A stretch of 35,547 bases of DNA, taken from Streptomyces griseoflavus (GTDB taxonomy: Bacteria; Actinomycetota; Actinomycetes; Streptomycetales; Streptomycetaceae). Made by a program: the position numbers and the translations under genes. The stretch spans positions 1-35,547 of the forward strand of contig NZ_BMUC01000015.1 in assembly GCF_014649995.1 (NCBI RefSeq). The letters are read 5' to 3'. The notes below the pieces were generated by a model, which saw only the letters and a list, made by a program, of their open reading frames with translations, was not told the DNA's origin and did not search any database. This document shows positions 31,142 to 35,547 of the stretch, one piece after another (position 1 is the first letter of the stretch; every line of letters starts with the position of its first letter).

Positions 31142-33970
31142 CTACTCGGTCACGCTGATCGACGCGTGAGGGAAAAGGGCGTGGAGGCCGGCCTGGTCCA
31201 GGCGGTGGTCCGGGCTCGGGGCGGCGTACAGACACAGAGTGTCGACCGAGGGGTATGCCTGCGGTAGCGGCTCCAGCATGGCATCGGTGTACGTGTCGTG
31301 GAGGTCGAGACGGCGGACCTGGGGGAAACGCGCACCCGATCGGGCGGAGCGGGCGGCGTGCCGTGCTGACAGCTGTAAGTGGTTGAGTTTGGGCAGCTTT
31401 TGGAGACTCGCCAGTGGAGTGTCGTCGGGGCACTCGGAAACGGAAACGACTTCCAGGAGGGGGAATTCGCCCAGCACCGACATGTCGTCGACGGTGCCTC
31501 GCAGGTCGAGGCGGGTGAGTTGGCCCGGATCCAGGTAGACGAGGAGGCTTGTGGCTGTGAAGTCGCCCACCAGCCTCATCCACGGGCGGCCACCCAGTTC
31601 CCGCAGGGCACGGAGTTCTGCCACGGAGTGAGCTATCAGGTAGAGGTCGTCGTACGGGAGCTGGGCGATGACCTCCCTGCCGTAGGCCTCAATGGGAAAA
31701 CGGTGCCAGAACAGGGCAAGTTGACTGCGTACACGCAGGGACGGGTGGTTGTTGAAGCGAGCCAGGTACGGGATCGCCTCGTCGGTTCCGATCAGGGCGG
31801 CCGTTCTGACGCACAGCTGGGCGTAGTCGTCGCTGTCCGAGGCGGGCCACGCGCCGGCCAGTTCCTCCGGTCCCGGCAAGAAGTCGAGGGCGAGGGGTCC
31901 CACCGACGTGAGTGTGGTCACCGCTTCAGGGGTGCGCGGCGGGAGCAGTGCGGACATGCTGCGTTCGAGTTCGGCCCGTACAGAGGGGTCCAGTTCCGTG
32001 GCCTGTTCGAGGCAGGATGCGGCGAGCACCACGGCTCGGGCCGACCCGTCGTGCAGAAGCTCGCGCAGGACGTCCGCCCGGTCGCGCGGACGCCCCTGGG
32101 CCACCGCCATGCGGATGACGTCCTCCCACTGGTCGTCGGCGGCATGCTTGCGGACCATCCCGAACGTGCCCTCGTCGAGGAGGGCACGCGCCCCCAGGAA
32201 GTCCTGGAAGGTGCGGTGGCAGAAGTCGATGGTCTCAGCGGTCGGGGCGCGCAGCAGACCGCTGCGGTTGAGCAGGTGGGCAAGGACCGTCTCGGGGTCG
32301 CCCAGCGCCGCCATCTCGGGCAGGGCGGGCAGTGCCTTGCCGATCTCGGCGAGCGCCCGGTCGCGGGTCAGCTCCGTTCGGCCGTCTTTGATCAACCAGT
32401 AGGCGAGCCGCTGGAGGATCTGGAGTTGTGGCTCCTCCCTCAGCTCGGGGCCCGTCACCCCGCGCTCGCGGTCACGGCGGATGAGGAGCATGCTGAGCGC
32501 TGCCTGGTACAGCTCCTTGCGGCCGATCGGCAGGAAGCCGTGGCGGTCCCGGTGCAGGGCGCAGATCAGGCCGCACATCAGCGGGTTGGTGGCGAGTCGC
32601 CCCAGATCGGGTTTGGTCCGGATGGAGTCCAGGAGCCGGCTCTCGTACGAGGCCAGCGCCTCGTCATCCGCGGACACGCCCGTGCGCGCGGCCTCATGCC
32701 ACCGTCCGACGAAGGACCGGACATCCGCGGGTCGCATCGACGACAGCCTCAGTTCGCCGAATCCCTCGGCCGTCAGCCACTCCTCCGCCACGGCGGACGG
32801 GCGGGACGTGACCAGCCAGCGGTTGCCCGGGTAGGCCTCGGCCAGGTCGCTGAGCCAGCCGTGCGCATGTGCCCGCTCGCTCTCCGGGACTTCGTCGATT
32901 CCATCGACGAGGAGGAGTCCGCGTCCGGCCGTGAGGACGCGCGAGGGCCAGCCGGGCGGCTCCTCACCGGCCAGGGGTGATCCCACGGCGGCCAGGAAGT
33001 CCTTGGGGGCGGGGAGCTGTCCACCGTGGCGGGTCAGGGTACGCAGGGGAAGAACGAAGGGAATCAGACCGGCGAGATACGCCATCCGGTCGTCCGGGTC
33101 CGGGCGCGCGGCGGAGACGGCCAGCCACTGGATGAGCGTGGTCTTTCCGGAGCCGGCCTCGCCGCGCAGAAGAACGCGGTCGTGACCGGCGAGGGCCTCG
33201 TCCACGGGCTGACGTCCCTGCCGGAACCGGGGGTGCCGGCGCAGGAAGTCCTCGTAGGCGTCCACGGGCGACGTGGCCTCCAGACGCATGTACGCCACGT
33301 CCAGCGGCCACTTGCCCGGAGAGTTGAGCAGGTCGATGCCGTAGATCTGCAACCGGCCGTGCTTCTTGGTGATGTACGACAGGTAGCGTCGCTCGAAGGC
33401 GGCGTCACGGCCGTCCGGCCGTGGAGTGCGGGCGATCAGCACGTCCAGTTTGGCGATGAGTTCGGCCTGGTCCCGGCTCTGCTCCACGAGCGTGCGGGCC
33501 ACGAAAGTCGAGCGCTGTGTGAAGAAGTTGATGATGTGGAGGCAGGCCCACTCGGTGAGGGAGTCCAGGAACAGCGAGGCGTCTGCGGACAGGTCCCGGG
33601 TGGCGGCCTGAAGGTGAAGGGTGCGGGCAAGCTCCCGGTAGCCGAGCCGTACCGCCTGAACGTCGTCCATCTCGAGCTCGCCCAGTACAAGCAGCCTGGC
33701 CGTCAGCGCATCCGTGACCGCCGTCTCCTCGTCCCGGAGGAAGGGCGCCTCTCCCGGTGACTCCGCCGCCTGGCGGACCAGGCGGGCGGCGAGTGCGCGC
33801 ACGTCCTTCTCGCTCAAGGTCCGCTTCTCGCCACGGAAGGAGACGAGGCTCGACAGTCTCACGGGTCTGTCGACCAGTCCGGCGCCCGGTCCCTCCTTCA
33901 CGAGCAGCTTCCGCACCAGCGGAGCGACCACGCTCGACGCCAGGCGTGTGCCGATGACTGCGGGATCCAT
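31142..33970 (-). CDS. NACHT ATPase with C-terminal leucine-rich-like region (bacterial NLR-like, probable anti-phage)
   Basis: The ATG at 33970 lies behind a GGGGGG run. The 942-residue protein starts with MDPAVIGTRLASSVVAPLVR and a helical N-terminal domain (about 1-200) of the kind preceding NACHT modules in actinobacteria. The NACHT core follows: Walker A GEAGSGKTT (270-278), Walker B LLLVDGIDE (352-360) with the NACHT-typical acidic residue two after the first, and sensor VTSRPS (388-392). A winged-helix/helical region (about 430-600) has PLMCGLICALHRDR and FCHRTFQDFLGARALL. HEAT-like helices and a final LRR-like part (about 800-942, LTRLDLRGTVDD, VRRLDLHDTYTD) complete it. Bacterial NACHT proteins are known anti-phage sensors. 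No membrane segment and no lesions were seen. A broken small gene lies upstream on the same strand. Confidence 0.88.
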   Translation of the reverse strand: MDPAVIGTRLASSVVAPLVRKLLVKEGPGAGLVDRPVRLSSLVSFRGEKRTLSEKDVRALAARLVRQAAESPGEAPFLRDEETAVTDALTARLLVLGELEMDDVQAVRLGYRELARTLHLQAATRDLSADASLFLDSLTEWACLHIINFFTQRSTFVARTLVEQSRDQAELIAKLDVLIARTPRPDGRDAAFERRYLSYITKKHGRLQIYGIDLLNSPGKWPLDVAYMRLEATSPVDAYEDFLRRHPRFRQGRQPVDEALAGHDRVLLRGEAGSGKTTLIQWLAVSAARPDPDDRMAYLAGLIPFVLPLRTLTRHGGQLPAPKDFLAAVGSPLAGEEPPGWPSRVLTAGRGLLLVDGIDEVPESERAHAHGWLSDLAEAYPGNRWLVTSRPSAVAEEWLTAEGFGELRLSSMRPADVRSFVGRWHEAARTGVSADDEALASYESRLLDSIRTKPDLGRLATNPLMCGLICALHRDRHGFLPIGRKELYQAALSMLLIRRDRERGVTGPELREEPQLQILQRLAYWLIKDGRTELTRDRALAEIGKALPALPEMAALGDPETVLAHLLNRSGLLRAPTAETIDFCHRTFQDFLGARALLDEGTFGMVRKHAADDQWEDVIRMAVAQGRPRDRADVLRELLHDGSARAVVLAASCLEQATELDPSVRAELERSMSALLPPRTPEAVTTLTSVGPLALDFLPGPEELAGAWPASDSDDYAQLCVRTAALIGTDEAIPYLARFNNHPSLRVRSQLALFWHRFPIEAYGREVIAQLPYDDLYLIAHSVAELRALRELGGRPWMRLVGDFTATSLLVYLDPGQLTRLDLRGTVDDMSVLGEFPLLEVVSVSECPDDTPLASLQKLPKLNHLQLSARHAARSARSGARFPQVRRLDLHDTYTDAMLEPLPQAYPSVDTLCLYAAPSPDHRLDQAGLHALFPHASISVTE

Positions 33971-34046
33971 CCGAAGCCCCCCAAGCCTGTGAACCGCCTC
34001 GGTCAGCGTAGTCGGGGTCGCGTGGCGGCGGGCCTTGATCGGGGGA

Positions 34047-34480
34047 TCAGCGGCGCGCAAGCGGCGGCAGCAACGCGCACAGGTGCTCGGGCGGTTCCGG
34101 CAGGATCTTGTGGATGCCCGCGCAGCCCGGATCGCCGTTCGTGGCGGCCGGCTGCCAACCCGAGGGTTCGCCCTCCCAGTTCGTGCGCTCGGGGATGTCG
34201 GTGTCGTTGACTGCCTGCCGGTAGGAGGACGAGGTGCACCGCGGGGGGGGCGTGCGGTCGCAGCCGTTTTCACTGCTTGCCGCCAGGACGGGTCGAGAGA
34301 CGAAATCTCGTAGGTGACCTTCACGTACACCGTGCCGTGCCCGACGGTGTCGAGCTCGCCGTGCAGGCTGCGTACGCAGTCACGTGCGCCGTCGGGCACT
34401 TCGGCGTCGACCACCAAGGAGCGGCCGCCGACGTTGTCTCCAACCGGCGCTTCGCCGGTGACGGGAGAGCAGCAGGTGCT
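34047..34480 (-). pseudogene. Conserved small protein upstream of the NACHT gene, frameshifted at G8
   Basis: The upstream part reads SLVVDAEVPDGARDC, SLHGELDTVGHGTVYVKVTY and EISSLDPSWRQAVKTAA. After a run of eight G at 34243-34250 (C8 in the coding strand) another frame gives YRQAVNDTDIPERTNWEGEP, SGWQPAATNGDPGCAGIHKI and LPEPPEHLCALLPPLARR, stopping at 34047-34049. Both halves have strong codon bias. A single-base slip in the homopolymer is the obvious break. The start is uncertain, between about 34410 and 34480. Family not recognised. It ends 77 bases before the NACHT start, in the same direction, so it may be an operon partner. Confidence 0.5.
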
Positions 34481-34712
34481 CCCCTGTCTGCCGTATGGGC
34501 AGCAGTTCTGAGCTGTTGCCCTGCGCAGCCCGGGCGGGTTCTGCCGGGTGGCGCGCTTCACACAACGTCCTCGTGCTCACAGTCATGGCCACGGACGTAT
34601 CTGTGTGACAGTGGGGGAAGACCACGAGACCGATCGGCATCTCCTGATGCCGTTCTTTGGGGAGTTCGGGCGTTGCCCCCACCCCGGGCACCCGACCCCC
34701 GCCCTTGTCGTA

Positions 34713-34736
34713 CACCCCTCAACGGGGGTGCTTCGT
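34713..34736. terminator. Hairpin with T-rich tail upstream of the STAS gene
   Basis: CACCCC-TCAACG-GGGGTG, followed by CTTCGTCTTT. It may be an intrinsic terminator for leftward or rightward transcription, or a leader structure of the STAS mRNA, which starts 37 bases downstream. Confidence 0.35.
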
Positions 34737-34772
34737 CTTTGGGCTCACAACCCCGGAAGGGGGCACGCCCCC

Positions 34773-35123
34773 ATGAACATCACCACCACGATCCACGGCA
34801 CCTCCGCACGCATCTCCCCCTGCGGAGAGATCGACTTCGACACCCTGCCCCCGCTGCGCGCCGCCGTCGACGCGCTGCCACTGCAGGTGACCGACCTGCA
34901 GTGGGACCTGGCCCTCACGCCCTTCATGGACGTCGCCGGCCTCCACCTCCTCTTCACCCCCACCGCCGGTGGCGCCCCGGAGCGCCGGGCGACCGTGATC
35001 GGGCTGCGCACACAGCCGCTGTCCCTGCTGCGCATGGCGGCGGACATGAATCCCACCATTTTCGACCTCACTCGTCTCCTGCCCGACGTACCTCCGGCCG
35101 ACCTCCGACCCGCATCCCCGTGA
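34773..35123 (+). CDS. STAS-domain protein (anti-sigma factor antagonist-like) without the phosphorylatable Ser
   Basis: The ATG at 34773 follows GGAAGGGGG. The 116-residue protein has the STAS fold pattern: TTTIHGTSARISPCGEIDFD (strands 1-2), TLPPLRAAVDAL (helix 1) and LQWDLALTPFMDVAGLHLLF (strand 3 and helix 2). Canonical SpoIIAA/RsbV proteins have D-S-S/T-G at this last position, with the serine phosphorylated by an anti-sigma kinase. Here the motif is MDVAG, so switching by phosphorylation is not expected. A constitutively active antagonist or a different ligand is possible. No kinase or sigma factor is adjacent. Confidence 0.8.
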   Translation: MNITTTIHGTSARISPCGEIDFDTLPPLRAAVDALPLQVTDLQWDLALTPFMDVAGLHLLFTPTAGGAPERRATVIGLRTQPLSLLRMAADMNPTIFDLTRLLPDVPPADLRPASP

Positions 35124-35201
35124 GCGCCCCAGCGCGGGGCTCTTCCTCGGCGGAGGGGCGGGCCCCTGGCCCCCCGTCCTTCCTGCGCACCGCTTCGGCG
35201 A

Positions 35202-35547
35202 TCAGGTGGCGGTGAACTCGGCGACGTGCCCGTCCCGCAGCGTCAGATGGGCGCCGTTGAAGCGGGAGCGCATGCGACGGTCGTGGGTGACGACGACGAC
35301 CGTGCCCTGATAGCTGGTCAGTGCCTCCTCCAGTTGCTCGACCAGTGCGGGCGAGAGGTGGTTGGTGGGTTCGTCCAACAGCAGCAGGTCGACCGGTTCG
35401 GTCACCAGCCGGGCGAGTTCGATGCGGCGCCGCTGTCCGTACGACAGGTCCTGCACCCGATGCCGAAGTTCGTCCGGGCTGAACAACCCGAGGGAGAGCA
35501 GCGCCTCGGTGTGTTCGTCGATGTCACCGGCCCGTCCACTGCGGAAC
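35202..35547 (-). CDS. ABC-F family ATPase, C-terminal part (runs off the window)
   Basis: The frame is open to the last base of the window, so the gene is incomplete at its 5' end. The visible 114 residues contain an LSYGQ signature (LSYGQRRRIELARLV), Walker B with the ABC-F hallmark LLLLDEPTNHLS, the H-loop VTHDRRMRSRF, and a short C-terminus ending EFTAT. This is the second ATPase domain of a soluble ABC-F protein. The group includes ribosome-protection antibiotic-resistance factors and translation factors. Which subgroup cannot be told from the tail alone. Confidence 0.88.
   Translation of the reverse strand, partial: FRSGRAGDIDEHTEALLSLGLFSPDELRHRVQDLSYGQRRRIELARLVTEPVDLLLLDEPTNHLSPALVEQLEEALTSYQGTVVVVTHDRRMRSRFNGAHLTLRDGHVAEFTAT

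Noticed and set aside
31379-32980. 533-residue plus-strand frame opposite the NACHT gene
   Set aside because: Shadow; the minus strand has Walker A, Walker B and sensor motifs in a continuous 942-codon frame.
33971-34561. N-terminal extension of the NACHT protein to 34561
   Set aside because: The extension changes frame quality twice, overlaps the separate gene at 34047-34480, and the ATG at 33970 has a good upstream purine run and a natural N-terminus.

Overview
The window reads as the physical left end of a linear Streptomyces replicon. Most likely this is a chromosome arm, though a linear plasmid cannot be excluded. Base composition is very GC-rich, coding regions have third positions that are almost all G or C, starts are often GTG or TTG behind GGAGG-type sites, and the gene families are typical of Streptomyces. 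Bases 1 to about 290 are a run of closely packed palindromes with 3-base loops starting CCCGCGGAGCGGG, which is the architecture of the classical (archetypal) Streptomyces telomere. Next inward comes a telomere-associated helicase gene (1376-2449), the gene class usually found at Streptomyces ends. This copy is truncated and its Walker B motif reads NEAH instead of DEAH.

Region by region. 0.3-5 kb: telomere, small membrane and zinc-ribbon genes, the helicase remnant, a four-repeat degenerate type I-E-like CRISPR array without cas genes, and a Cys-rich protein of unknown function. 5-14 kb: a graveyard of insertion sequences (two IS5-family elements, remnants of ISL3, ISAzo13 and IS630) mixed with accessory genes. 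These are an Imm1-like immunity protein, a broken DUF3885 gene, a frameshifted Fic gene with a coupled partner, two micro-ORFs, two truncated XRE regulators and a frameshifted HAD hydrolase. 14-20.8 kb: DUF1963, a DUF6042-like gene, a dead zinc-binding gene, and a patatin-like lipase divergent from a TetR gene. The lipase and TetR genes are separated by two operators with a shared core. They are followed by DUF2231-Rieske and DUF1360 genes. 20.8-26.6 kb: an alcohol dehydrogenase scar with an inversion, a broken aminoglycoside phosphotransferase, an MDR oxidoreductase divergent from a LysR regulator, and small membrane proteins. 27-35.5 kb: a secreted intradiol dioxygenase with a chitin/cellulose-binding tail, an IS5 remnant carrying a perfect 23-bp-arm hairpin, a serine hydrolase, an IS110 remnant, a large NACHT-LRR ATPase (bacterial NLR-like, probable anti-phage), a STAS protein, and the end of an ABC-F gene running off the window.

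How the genes work together. Intact modules that can be argued from sequence are few: lipase/TetR (with the TetR broken in its recognition helix), DUF2231-Rieske plus DUF1360 (4-bp overlap), MDR reductase plus LysR (divergent), and the Fic gene with its upstream partner (GTGA overlap). The NACHT gene is the most substantial candidate for a defence function. A striking feature is the number of genes interrupted by one single-base indel while both halves keep clear family similarity. Either this end is decaying, as expected near a telomere, or the assembly carries residual indel errors. Several lesions are not homopolymer errors (10-bp duplication, nonsense codons, inversion, truncations), so real decay is certainly present.
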